The notes under the pieces were generated by a model that ran no database searches, had not been told where the DNA came from, and saw only the letters and a list, made by a program, of their open reading frames with translations. DNA of 7,329 nucleotides. It comes from an uncultured Clostridia bacterium. GTDB lineage: Bacteria > Bacillota > Clostridia > Oscillospirales > Acutalibacteraceae. The DNA is taken from positions 1 through 7,329 of the forward strand of contig CANQLQ010000099.1 of NCBI GenBank assembly GCA_947624755.1. Direction: 5' to 3'. Positions 1 through 5,680 of this stretch are shown here, piece after piece (position 1 is the stretch's first letter; every line of letters begins with the position of its first letter). Made by a program: the position numbers and the translations under genes.

Positions 1-92
1 ACCACACGGGGTCGCCCCTACGCGTGCATTTGTATTAGTATCAAGACTTATATAAAAATCTTCCCTGTGTAACCGCTGTGGGCGATGCTTAC

Positions 93-170
93 TGACTAAA
101 AATTTTACAGTTAACAACGCAAGTCGTTTCGCGGCGTAAGAGTAAAAGCCTAATAAATCTAATACGCGTA
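93..170. repeat. Diverged direct repeat, copy A
   Basis: The clearest part is 141-170, which starts AGTAAAAGCC and ends AATACGCGTA. It aligns with 301-331 (AGTAAAGGCT ... AACACGCGTA) with mostly C/T and A/G differences and one indel. Weaker similarity continues leftwards through CAAGTCGT...GGCGTAAG, matching TAAGCCGT...GGGGCAAG in copy B. I estimate roughly two-thirds identity by eye. Limits of the unit are uncertain. Confidence 0.5.
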
Positions 171-217
171 ATTGCCGCACGCCATGCGTGCACCTCTCCG
201 TCACACTGCGTGTGCCA

Positions 218-236
218 CCTCCCCTTTCAGGGGAGG
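218..236. repeat. Perfect 8-bp hairpin CCTCCCCT/AGGGGAGG
   Basis: Arms at 218-225 and 229-236 are exact complements around a 3-base loop (TTC). A second small hairpin, CACAC-TGC-GTGTG at 202-214, sits just to its left. No U-run follows on either strand, so it does not look like an intrinsic terminator. It reads as the core of an intergenic repeat. Confidence 0.6.
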
Positions 237-247
237 CAAAATTGCTT

Positions 248-331
248 AATCGAAAATTTGTAAAAATAGGTTCAGCACTAAGCCGTGCCGTGGGGCAAGC
301 AGTAAAGGCTTACATCAATCCAACACGCGTA
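248..331. repeat. Diverged direct repeat, copy B
   Basis: Partner of the repeat at 93-170, in the same orientation, with copy starts about 155 bp apart. Its right-hand part (315-331) overlaps the stop codon and last codons of the phosphopantetheinyl transferase gene, which reads the opposite strand. Confidence 0.45.
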
Positions 332-977
332 CCTCCTGCAGGCGATGCCTGCCGATGTCCGCCGGTGCACGCAAAACAATTTCGGGTTCTTTTTTCAAAG
401 TGCAGACGCTGAACAAAAAACCTTCAATTTCGCCCGTTATAAAATTCAGATTTTTATAAACAAATTCCCTTTCGTCTATAAATGAGGAAAAATCGAATTT
501 TTTAAGTCCGGCAGTTATTCCTTCTCCGCTTTGTTTGAGAATACTTTCTTTAAAAGTCCAAAAGCGAATAAAGGTTTCTTCCTTTTTAGGACTTTCTTCA
601 AGAACTTTTATTTCGTTATCGCAAAGTACACGCTTTACCACCAAAGGAGAAAACGGCTTTGGTTTTTCAATGTCGATTCCGATCGCACTTTTTGCAAAGG
701 CACAGCAGACAAGGCCGTCGCTATGGCTTATATTAAAATAAGATGAGGAATTTTCAAGATAAGGTTTACCTTTTTCAAAAAAACAAAGCTTGTCGTTTTG
801 ACTTCCGGTTTCTTTCATACCGACAGAAAAAAGATACCAGCCGAGTAGACTTTCTTTTTTTGCCCTTTCATTTTTAAATCGGCAAATATCTTCTTTCTTT
901 TCGGCAGGGATAAAATTAAGCGCATTTTCAAAAAACGCTTCGTCAAAGTCATTTATATTCGCAAAATATATTTTCAT
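315..977 (-). CDS. Sfp-type 4'-phosphopantetheinyl transferase
   Basis: Moves the 4'-phosphopantetheine arm from coenzyme A onto a conserved serine of acyl or peptidyl carrier proteins, making them active. At 220 residues it matches the Sfp group (about 220-240), not the shorter AcpS group (about 120). Visible motifs are GKPYL (70-74), FNISHS (81-86), GIDIE (100-104) and FWTFKES (139-145). Asp102, Glu104 and Glu144 would bind Mg2+, and Lys143 is the usual CoA-side lysine. I chose the ATG at 977. A TTG two codons earlier (983) is also open, and neither has a clear ribosome-binding site. Oddly, roughly the last 19 residues (202-220, Arg/Asp-rich) are encoded by GC-rich intergenic repeat DNA. 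No polyketide or peptide synthetase is nearby, so its carrier partner is unknown. It follows the PspC gene after a 112-bp gap holding a strong palindrome, so it may be transcribed separately. Confidence 0.88.
   Translation of the reverse strand: MKIYFANINDFDEAFFENALNFIPAEKKEDICRFKNERAKKESLLGWYLFSVGMKETGSQNDKLCFFEKGKPYLENSSSYFNISHSDGLVCCAFAKSAIGIDIEKPKPFSPLVVKRVLCDNEIKVLEESPKKEETFIRFWTFKESILKQSGEGITAGLKKFDFSSFIDEREFVYKNLNFITGEIEGFLFSVCTLKKEPEIVLRAPADIGRHRLQEVRVLD
338..352. repeat. GCAGGC-GAT-GCCTGC hairpin inside the 3' end of the PPTase gene
   Basis: Perfect 6-bp arms around GAT, set in a GC-rich block running from about 322 to 371 that contrasts with the AT-rich body of the gene. It belongs to the repeat material that appears to supply the last codons of the gene. 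Confidence 0.55.
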
Positions 978-1000
978 AATCAATCACAAACAGACAGTAT

Positions 1001-1063
1001 TTAAGGAACCTCTGATTAAATCACGTTTAGGACTTATGTGTGATTTTATCAGAGGTTCCTTAA
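1001..1063. repeat. 63-bp near-perfect palindrome, probable minimal MITE-like element
   Basis: Arms 1001-1024 and 1040-1063 are 24 bases each and complementary except for one position, around a 15-base loop (1025-1039). The outer ends are TTAAGGAACC and GGTTCCTTAA. The first 23 bases match 7229-7251 at 20 positions, which makes this a member of a repeat family rather than a chance hairpin. It sits between the PspC gene and the phosphopantetheinyl transferase gene. In RNA it would form a very stable hairpin, but no U-run follows on the minus strand, so it is not a standard intrinsic terminator. It could still reduce read-through or stabilise the 3' end of the upstream message. The TTAA at both outer ends could be part of the repeat or a target duplication, and I cannot tell which. 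Confidence 0.75.
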
Positions 1064-1089
1064 AAAGGCGGGCGAAAACTTTTTACGTT

Positions 1090-1650
1090 TTATTCATTGT
1101 TTTGGTCAGGATTGACATTCGGCTGAGGCTCATTCGGCGCGTCATTCGGCTGTGCACCAAAATCTCCCCTCGGAGGATTCTGATACGGCTGACCATTCTG
1201 ATACGGTTGACCGTTCTGGTACGGCTGGCCGTAATAATTTGCCTGATATCCGTTATCCGCCGCAGGAGGCATAATGCAGGCGCAAACTATATATGCAAAA
1301 ACGCCTGTGCCAAATAATAAAACAAGCAAAAGGAAAAGGACTCTTACAATCGTAGTATCAAAATTAAATCTTTCCGCAAATCCACTGCATACGCCCGAAA
1401 TCTTTTTGTCGTGTCCTTTGGTAAGGCGGGCCGAAGTATTGCGAACAAACTGATAATAGTTTTCCGGCGCGGCAGGCATAATAAGCGCAATTATAAAATA
1501 AATAACCAGAGCCGGAAGTATTGCCGTATAAAGACCAATAAGCGCAACAACTATTCTGACAATCGTCGGGTCAATATTAAAATAATCCGCCAAGCCTGCG
1601 CAAACGCCGCATAACTTTTTGTCGGGTGACCGCATTAATTTCTTATCCAT
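1090..1650 (-). CDS. Tandem PspC-domain membrane protein
   Basis: A 186-residue protein with two PspC domains. Domain 1 spans about residues 4-61 and domain 2 about 75-131. Each has a short charged head (KKLCGVCAGLADYF and KKISGVCSGFAERF), the 'D-x-T-I-V-R' turn, and a hydrophobic helical hairpin ending in IMP (56-59 and 126-128). Of 24 aligned residues across the heads, 14 are identical. PspC proteins belong to phage-shock or envelope-stress systems, where they sense membrane damage or bind regulators. That role is inferred here, as no pspA, liaR or similar gene is in the window. The tail (132-186) has no membrane segment and is rich in Gln, Asn, Pro and Tyr, with three NGQPYQ-like repeats. 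The start at 1650 is preceded by AGAGGT (1659-1664), 8 bases away. It lies 20 bp after folD and is probably in the same operon. Confidence 0.85.
   Translation of the reverse strand: MDKKLMRSPDKKLCGVCAGLADYFNIDPTIVRIVVALIGLYTAILPALVIYFIIALIMPAAPENYYQFVRNTSARLTKGHDKKISGVCSGFAERFNFDTTIVRVLFLLLVLLFGTGVFAYIVCACIMPPAADNGYQANYYGQPYQNGQPYQNGQPYQNPPRGDFGAQPNDAPNEPQPNVNPDQNNE
1178..1231 (-). repeat. Three 18-bp tandem repeats coding for (N)GQPYQ
   Basis: Units at 1178-1195, 1196-1213 and 1214-1231 on the plus strand read TTCTGATACGGCTGACCA and close variants. Each encodes one GQPYQN-type hexapeptide in the tail of the PspC protein. Unit length is a multiple of three, so copy number can change without breaking the frame. 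Confidence 0.8.
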
Positions 1651-1658
1651 TATTTTTT

Positions 1659-1664
1659 ACCTCT
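1659..1664 (-). promoter_or_regulatory. Ribosome-binding site of the PspC gene
   Basis: AGAGGT on the minus strand, 8 bases before the ATG at 1650, within the 20-bp gap after folD. It fixes the start and indicates independent translation in a shared transcript. Confidence 0.6.
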
Positions 1665-1670
1665 TTTGTT

Positions 1671-2522
1671 TTATAAATTATTTTGAAGCTTTGCAGCACA
1701 AAGGGTGTTTTGCATAAGAACCGCAATTGTCATAGGTCCGCAGCCGCCGGGTACGGGAGTGATAAACGAAGCTTTCTCTTTCACGTTTTCAAAATCAACG
1801 TCTCCGCAAAGCTTCCCTTCTTCGCTGCGGTTTATACCGACATCTATTACGACAGCGCCGTCTTTTACCATATCGGCTGTTACAAATTTAGCTCTGCCGA
1901 CTGCGGCAACTATTATATCGGCTTTTGAACAGATTTGAGCAAGGTTCTGTGTTTTTGAATGGCAGATCGTAACGGTTGCATTCTTTTCAAGAAGAAGAGC
2001 CGCCATCGGTTTGCCGACAATATTGCTGCGGCCGATTATAACGCAGTTTTTGCCCGAAACGTCAATATCATAAGCCTTGAGAAGTTCCATAACCCCCGCC
2101 GGTGTGCAGGGCTTAAAAGCGTAGTCGCCTACCCACATTTTGCCGACGTTTACGTTACTGAAGCAGTCAACATCTTTTTTGGGGTCAATTCTTTCAATTA
2201 CGGTTTTGTCGTTGATATGCTTGGGAACCGGAAGCTGACAAAGGATTCCGTTAATCGTTTCGTCTTCATTAAGCTTGTCTATAAGGGCAAGAAGCTCTTC
2301 TTCGCAAGTGCTTTCCTCAAGCGCATATTCAACCGAACGAATACCGCAAAGCTCACAGGCTTTCTTTTTGTTGTTTACATAAACTCTTGAAGCTGGGTCG
2401 CTGCCGACGATTATAACTGCAAGCGCAGGTTCAACGCCCTTTTCTTTAAGGGCGGCAACTTCCTCTTTTACACGCATTTTCAGGTCGGCTGAAACCTGTT
2501 TTCCGTCAATTAACCGAGCCAT
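1671..2522 (-). CDS. folD: FolD, methylenetetrahydrofolate dehydrogenase / methenyltetrahydrofolate cyclohydrolase
   Basis: Bifunctional cytosolic enzyme that interconverts 5,10-methylene-, 5,10-methenyl- and 10-formyl-tetrahydrofolate with NADP+, supplying one-carbon units for purines and formyl-methionine. At 283 residues it has the normal family length. The catalytic domain shows Tyr48-x-x-x-Lys52, CQLPVP (95-100) and KDVD (116-119). The nucleotide-binding domain shows GRSNIVGKP (164-172), and the C-terminal folate-site motif reads PVPGGCGPMT (256-265). Two small departures from the usual forms are KDVDC for KDVDG and GGCGP for GGVGP. The start is the second ATG of an ATG-AAA-ATG pair. The AAGGAG site at 2531-2536 is 8 bases from the ATG at 2522 but only 2 from the ATG at 2528. 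A longer reading frame to 2651 lies inside lgt and has a low-complexity basic sequence, so I reject it. It lies 19 bp after lgt and is probably co-transcribed. Confidence 0.95.
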   Translation of the reverse strand: MARLIDGKQVSADLKMRVKEEVAALKEKGVEPALAVIIVGSDPASRVYVNNKKKACELCGIRSVEYALEESTCEEELLALIDKLNEDETINGILCQLPVPKHINDKTVIERIDPKKDVDCFSNVNVGKMWVGDYAFKPCTPAGVMELLKAYDIDVSGKNCVIIGRSNIVGKPMAALLLEKNATVTICHSKTQNLAQICSKADIIVAAVGRAKFVTADMVKDGAVVIDVGINRSEEGKLCGDVDFENVKEKASFITPVPGGCGPMTIAVLMQNTLCAAKLQNNL

Positions 2523-2530
2523 TTTCATCT

Positions 2531-2536
2531 CTCCTT
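2531..2536 (-). promoter_or_regulatory. Ribosome-binding site that decides the folD start
   Basis: AAGGAG on the minus strand in the 19-bp lgt-folD gap. Spacing favours the ATG at 2522 (8 bases) over the one at 2528 (2 bases). Confidence 0.7.
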
Positions 2537-2541
2537 TATTG

Positions 2542-3651
2542 TTAAGACTGTATATTTTCTTCCGATTCTTCTGTTGTCTCTGTTTCCGCTGTTGTTTCTG
2601 ATGTATCATCCGGTGTTTCGGATTCCGGCTTTTTCTTTTCGTCCGAAACAATTTTACCCTCGCGGATAACTACGGCTTTTGCCTTTTTGCGCATTTCCTT
2701 TTTCTGCGCCTTTTTTCTTTCGGCTTCAAGCTCTTTTTCGCTTTTTGGCGGAAAATAGTCTATTCCCTCAATAGGCTTTGGGTGCTTCGTATATTTTATT
2801 GTAAGCGCAACGAGCAGAACTGCACACACAAGAACAAGAACCGCTGAAACAAGCTGAGATACTCTAATATTAGTTGAACCGATATAAAGACTGTCCGAAC
2901 GAAGTCCTTCAACAACCGCCCTTTCAAGGCCGTAAAGAACACCGTAGCAAAGGAAAAGCTGACCGCTGAATTTACGCCACTTGCGAAGGACAAGATACAT
3001 AATTGCAAAGCTCAAAAGACACCATACCGATTCATAAAAGAAAGTCGGATGCACATAAAGGTTATTGTCCGCAATGTACTGCTTTACATTTTCAACATTT
3101 TCAAGCCCGTAATATGAAGCATTATTTTCGATATATGAAACGACGCTGTCACTCATCATACCCCAGTTTTTATAGGTAAATGAACCGAAAGCCTCCTGAT
3201 TTGCATAGTTACCCCATCTTCCGATCCCCTGACCGATGAGAAGACTCATCGAAGCCATATCGAGCAAGTTGAGATAATTAATCTTTTCGACCTTGCAGAC
3301 TATAAACGCGCAAACAAGACCGCCGATAATACCGCCGTAAATTGCAAGTCCGCCTTCCCAGATTTTCGGGATTTCAGAAAGATGAGCGCTGTAATAATCC
3401 CAACTGAAAAGAACATAATAAAGTCTTGCGCCGACAATACCGCCTATCGTACCGTAAAGCAGAACGTCAATCATTTTGTCAAGATTGATTTTCCATTTAT
3501 AAGCAATTCTTCCGCCGAAAAGAACAGCAAGAAGAAAGCCGAAAGCAATTATTGCACCGTACCAGCGCACGGTGGTAAAACCTAAATCAAGAGTTTTTGA
3601 GACTGCAAATTCCTTTGCAATTCCTGCAAACTTTACAAGAACCGTATCCAT
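2542..3651 (-). CDS. lgt: Prolipoprotein diacylglyceryl transferase with long charged C-terminal tail
   Basis: Integral membrane enzyme that moves diacylglycerol from phosphatidylglycerol to the lipobox cysteine of prelipoproteins, the first step of lipoprotein maturation. Family marks are VRWYG (28-32), WEGGLAIYGG (98-107), the signature GRWGNYANQEAFG (144-156), HPTFFYE (201-207) and the ERAVVEGLRSDS stretch (243-254). By my alignment, Arg145 and Arg244 match the essential E. coli Arg143 and Arg239. Tyr105 stands where E. coli has His103, a change I believe is common in Firmicutes. About seven membrane helices end near residue 287. The protein is 369 residues, against about 260-290 in most relatives. 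The extra part (about 290-369) is soluble, first Lys/Glu-rich, then Glu/Thr/Ser-rich. The start at 3651 has AAGGAG (3661-3666) at 9 bases. An upstream extension to 3723 would overlap the AEC gene and has no support. Confidence 0.95.
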   Translation of the reverse strand: MDTVLVKFAGIAKEFAVSKTLDLGFTTVRWYGAIIAFGFLLAVLFGGRIAYKWKINLDKMIDVLLYGTIGGIVGARLYYVLFSWDYYSAHLSEIPKIWEGGLAIYGGIIGGLVCAFIVCKVEKINYLNLLDMASMSLLIGQGIGRWGNYANQEAFGSFTYKNWGMMSDSVVSYIENNASYYGLENVENVKQYIADNNLYVHPTFFYESVWCLLSFAIMYLVLRKWRKFSGQLFLCYGVLYGLERAVVEGLRSDSLYIGSTNIRVSQLVSAVLVLVCAVLLVALTIKYTKHPKPIEGIDYFPPKSEKELEAERKKAQKKEMRKKAKAVVIREGKIVSDEKKKPESETPDDTSETTAETETTEESEENIQS

Positions 3652-3660
3652 TGGATAAAT

Positions 3661-3666
3661 CTCCTT
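3661..3666 (-). promoter_or_regulatory. Ribosome-binding site of lgt
   Basis: AAGGAG on the minus strand, 9 bases before the ATG at 3651. It places the start inside the 49-bp gap after the transporter gene rather than at the upstream in-frame start at 3723. Confidence 0.7.
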
Positions 3667-3700
3667 TTGCTTTGTAAACTTTAAGTAATAAGAGCTTCTC

Positions 3701-4627
3701 TTAAATACTTTGCGCCGCGGCAATTAAAACGGGCATTGTAAGAATTGAAATAAAACTTACGAGAGCGACCGTCTGCGAGGCAATTCCGGAATCTTTGTTA
3801 TATTTTGACGCAAACATAAAGGTGTTGTTTCCGCTCGGAACACTTGCGGTAATTACGCAGGCTACAAGAAGCGTTCCCCGGATACCGCAAAGAGCATAAA
3901 TACCAAGACAAATGCACGGCATTGCAATAAGCTTTAAAAAAGCAACAAAATAAATATGCTTGTTCAAAAAAAGCGTTTTCATATCGGTTTTTGACAGATA
4001 AGTTCCGAAAATGAGCATCGCAACCGGTGTGTTAAGCGAGCCTATGTAATTTATCGGCTGAGATAACACGTAGGGGATTTTAATCTGCATAAGAAAAAGC
4101 GGCAGACCGATTATTACAGATATAACACCCGGATTTAAAATAAGCTTTAAAAGTCTGAATTTATATTTATCCCCGGCCATAACCTTTACTCCGTGGGTGA
4201 AGGCCATAACATTATATGCAATTACACCGTTTGAACAGTAAAACACACCCTCTGCGCCGAGAACCGCCTGTGCAAGAGGAATAGCCATAAAACCGGTGTT
4301 GCCGTATATTGCGGCAAATTTATATACCGGACTGCGTTTATCCTTTTTTCTGAAAAAAGGCAGATTAATTACTATGGCAATTATGTGTGTCAGAAACGCA
4401 AGAGCGGCAGAAATAAAAAATTTTCTGACGGTTTCGTCTGTTCTTTCCATCGTAATAAACGAGTTGATAAGAAGAGCGGGACCGATTATATAAAGAAGCA
4501 GGTCTATTGTAGCTTTGGCTGTTTTTTCGGTGAAGATTCCAACCTTGTCACAAATGAAGCCGACAAGAACCATCACATACAAAACGGCTACCTGAGTTGC
4601 CGCTTCTTTCATATTTTCAAAAAACAA
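3701..4627 (-). CDS. AEC (auxin efflux carrier) family transporter
   Basis: A 308-residue membrane protein of the AEC family (PIN-like fold), whose bacterial members are described as exporters or carriers of organic acids or other small solutes. The substrate cannot be read from sequence. About ten hydrophobic helices are visible. Family marks are YGNTGFMAIPL (108-118) in the first half, LNPGVISVIIGLPL (164-177), TPVAMLIFGTYL (200-211), and ASVPSGNNTFMFASKY (261-276) with the broken-helix proline near the C-terminal end. The start appears to be TTG at 4627. It has GGAAG (4637-4641) at 9 bases, and the MFFENMKEAATQ beginning looks like the usual N-terminus. The first ATG, at 4612, would be 24 bases from that site. 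It lies 49 bp upstream of lgt on the same strand and is likely the first gene of the AEC-lgt-folD-PspC transcript, though I see no convincing promoter before it. Confidence 0.88.
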   Translation of the reverse strand: MFFENMKEAATQVAVLYVMVLVGFICDKVGIFTEKTAKATIDLLLYIIGPALLINSFITMERTDETVRKFFISAALAFLTHIIAIVINLPFFRKKDKRSPVYKFAAIYGNTGFMAIPLAQAVLGAEGVFYCSNGVIAYNVMAFTHGVKVMAGDKYKFRLLKLILNPGVISVIIGLPLFLMQIKIPYVLSQPINYIGSLNTPVAMLIFGTYLSKTDMKTLFLNKHIYFVAFLKLIAMPCICLGIYALCGIRGTLLVACVITASVPSGNNTFMFASKYNKDSGIASQTVALVSFISILTMPVLIAAAQSI

Positions 4628-4636
4628 TTGTTTTCA

Positions 4637-4641
4637 CTTCC
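4637..4641 (-). promoter_or_regulatory. Ribosome-binding site supporting a TTG start for the AEC gene
   Basis: GGAAG on the minus strand, 9 bases before the TTG at 4627 and 24 before the first ATG at 4612. It is a modest match, but it is the only one near either start. Confidence 0.45.
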
Positions 4642-4666
4642 GGTTAAATAGTGAGATGCGGCCGCC

Positions 4667-4726
4667 CCTATGTGAAAAATCAAATTTGCGGCAACCCTAT
4701 CATTTGATTATTTAAGACCGCATAGG
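4667..4726. repeat. Imperfect 60-bp palindrome between the two transcription units
   Basis: Inner arms AATCAAAT (4678-4685) and ATTTGATT (4702-4709) enclose a 16-base loop. Outer arms CCTATG (4667-4672) and CATAGG (4721-4726) match again, with bulges between. Immediately to the left is a GCGGCCGC core (4658-4665) within GCGGCCGCCCCTATG, which resembles GGGGTCGCCCCTACG at 8-22. The gap probably holds a decayed copy of an intergenic repeat, and it may also act as a weak transcription barrier. Confidence 0.5.
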
Positions 4727-4730
4727 ATAA

Positions 4731-4755
4731 TAAAATTTAACGCTATTGCAAGCGC
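4731..4755 (-). terminator. Possible weak intrinsic terminator after the membrane-protein gene
   Basis: On the minus strand, just past the stop at 4763, GCGCT-TGCAAT-AGCGT forms a 4-bp stem plus a G-U pair, followed by TAAATTTTA. The stem is short and the U-run is broken, so termination would be inefficient if it occurs at all. Confidence 0.25.
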
Positions 4756-4762
4756 CGGCATA

Positions 4763-5680
4763 TTACTCGGCTTTCTTATTTTCCGATACTTCTTCCCTTT
4801 CAAAAAGGAGATTGTATTTTCTTGTAACTTCATAAACAAGCATAAGAGCAAAAAAGAAAAACAACAGGTCTGTAATGTTAAAGGTATGGTTTTCATTAAC
4901 ATAAAGCTGTCTGTCTGCAAAGGTAGCAATAAGACGCGAAATGCTCAAAGTTCCCGCAATAAGAGCGGAGGAAAGTCCGAAAGCCGGAATTTTCCAGCCG
5001 GCTGAGCTGCTGTAAACTCCGCTTGTAGTTTGGGCGAAAGCCAAGAAGAAAAGCGTCATAAACGAAAGCATTACAAGTTCAAGAAAAAGGTCGGAAACCT
5101 GAAGAAAGCTGATTTTTGAAACAAACAGACCAATAAGTCTGAAAGCCGACCAGCCGATTGGAGCAAGAGCAATAATTTTATGCTTTGACGCCTTGTCGCT
5201 TCCGTTTCTCATTGAAGATGCAAGCATAAAAAGATAAAGTGCGGAAATAAGAGCGAAAAAGCCCCTTGCAAAATCTGTCACAGAACCGGAGTTAACAAGC
5301 TCTTTTAAAACACTGTCATCAACATATTCCAATTGGTCGTTGTCTGTTATACCGCCAAAAAATGAAGTCAAAGCGTCTAAAAGCAAGGAAATTGCAAAAA
5401 GTACAGTAATTCCCGAAAGCTTTTTGCTTTCAATTTCATATGTATTTATTCCGTTGGAATTATGGCTTATATATGAAATAACGCAAAATACCGCAATTGA
5501 AGCTACAATTACAAGATAGAACAAAACCGTAATTATATTTTTTTCTTTGTAAAATCCAGTTGATGCATCAATAAGAGTAAAGACCTGAATTGATCGAAGC
5601 AAGGTCGCAAGCACGGCTGCAATAATCATCGCCGTTGGAAGGAATGAAATGTTAAGGCTGCTGCTTCCTTTAATTTTCAT
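4763..5680 (-). CDS. Multi-pass membrane protein of unknown function
   Basis: I do not recognise this 305-residue protein. It has about eight hydrophobic helices, near residues 12-34, 48-71, 89-110, 137-156, 168-188, 195-217, 226-250 and 268-288. Short charged loops lie between most of them, and a 25-residue acidic loop (111-135, rich in Asp and Glu) separates helices 3 and 4. The C-terminal end is Glu/Lys-rich and soluble. There is no signal peptide, nucleotide-binding motif or known catalytic pattern. The ATG at 5680 has AGGAGG (5690-5695) at 9 bases. A longer frame to 5761 lies inside citrate synthase and has no support. The first 11 bases overlap the end of the citrate synthase gene, so the two are co-transcribed and probably translationally coupled. 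That link is the only functional hint, and a role in transport or regulation tied to citrate metabolism would be a guess. Confidence 0.8.
   Translation of the reverse strand: MKIKGSSSLNISFLPTAMIIAAVLATLLRSIQVFTLIDASTGFYKEKNIITVLFYLVIVASIAVFCVISYISHNSNGINTYEIESKKLSGITVLFAISLLLDALTSFFGGITDNDQLEYVDDSVLKELVNSGSVTDFARGFFALISALYLFMLASSMRNGSDKASKHKIIALAPIGWSAFRLIGLFVSKISFLQVSDLFLELVMLSFMTLFFLAFAQTTSGVYSSSAGWKIPAFGLSSALIAGTLSISRLIATFADRQLYVNENHTFNITDLLFFFFALMLVYEVTRKYNLLFEREEVSENKKAE

Larger units (their letters stand above)
1..314. repeat. Gene-free region made of diverged intergenic repeats
   Basis: I find no credible gene here. The 74-codon plus-strand frame at 188-412 runs through repeat sequence and has no protein-like composition. 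The stretch alternates AT-rich spacers with GC-rich blocks rich in CGCGTA, GCGTGC and GGGG/CCCC words. It holds a GGGG-TCG-CCCC mini-hairpin at the left edge (8-18), a CACAC-TGC-GTGTG hairpin (202-214), a CCTCCCCT/AGGGGAGG hairpin (218-236) and one copy plus most of a second copy of a diverged repeat (about 93-170 and 248-331). The wording of the blocks ('ggtcgcccctacg', 'cacctctccgtcac', 'cctcccctttcaggggagg') resembles intergenic repeats I remember from Ruminococcaceae and related genomes. That is memory, not a search result. It lies downstream of the phosphopantetheinyl transferase gene and overlaps that gene's 3' end. Confidence 0.6.

Noticed and set aside
188..412. Plus-strand 74-codon frame
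   Set aside because: It runs through repeat hairpins and the antisense of the PPTase 3' end, has no ribosome-binding site and no protein-like pattern.
1001..1063. Palindrome read as a rho-independent terminator
   Set aside because: The stem is far longer than usual, no U-run follows on the minus strand, and the sequence recurs at 7229 as part of a repeat family.
1036..1317. Plus-strand 93-codon frame starting in the palindrome
   Set aside because: It is antisense to the PspC gene. Its Arg/Ile/Leu-rich repeats simply mirror the 18-bp tandem repeats and membrane helices of the real gene.
1959..2390. Plus-strand 143-codon frame
   Set aside because: Antisense shadow of folD. The minus-strand product has all FolD motifs, while this one has none and no start signal.
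2523..2651. 43-residue N-terminal extension of FolD
   Set aside because: It lies inside lgt, is low-complexity Lys/Arg/Gln, and the ribosome-binding site at 2531-2536 sets the start at 2522.
4708..4929. Minus-strand 73-codon frame over the end of the unknown membrane protein
   Set aside because: It is a frame-shifted shadow of the longer gene with no ribosome-binding site. It was considered as a frameshift fragment, but the main frame is intact.
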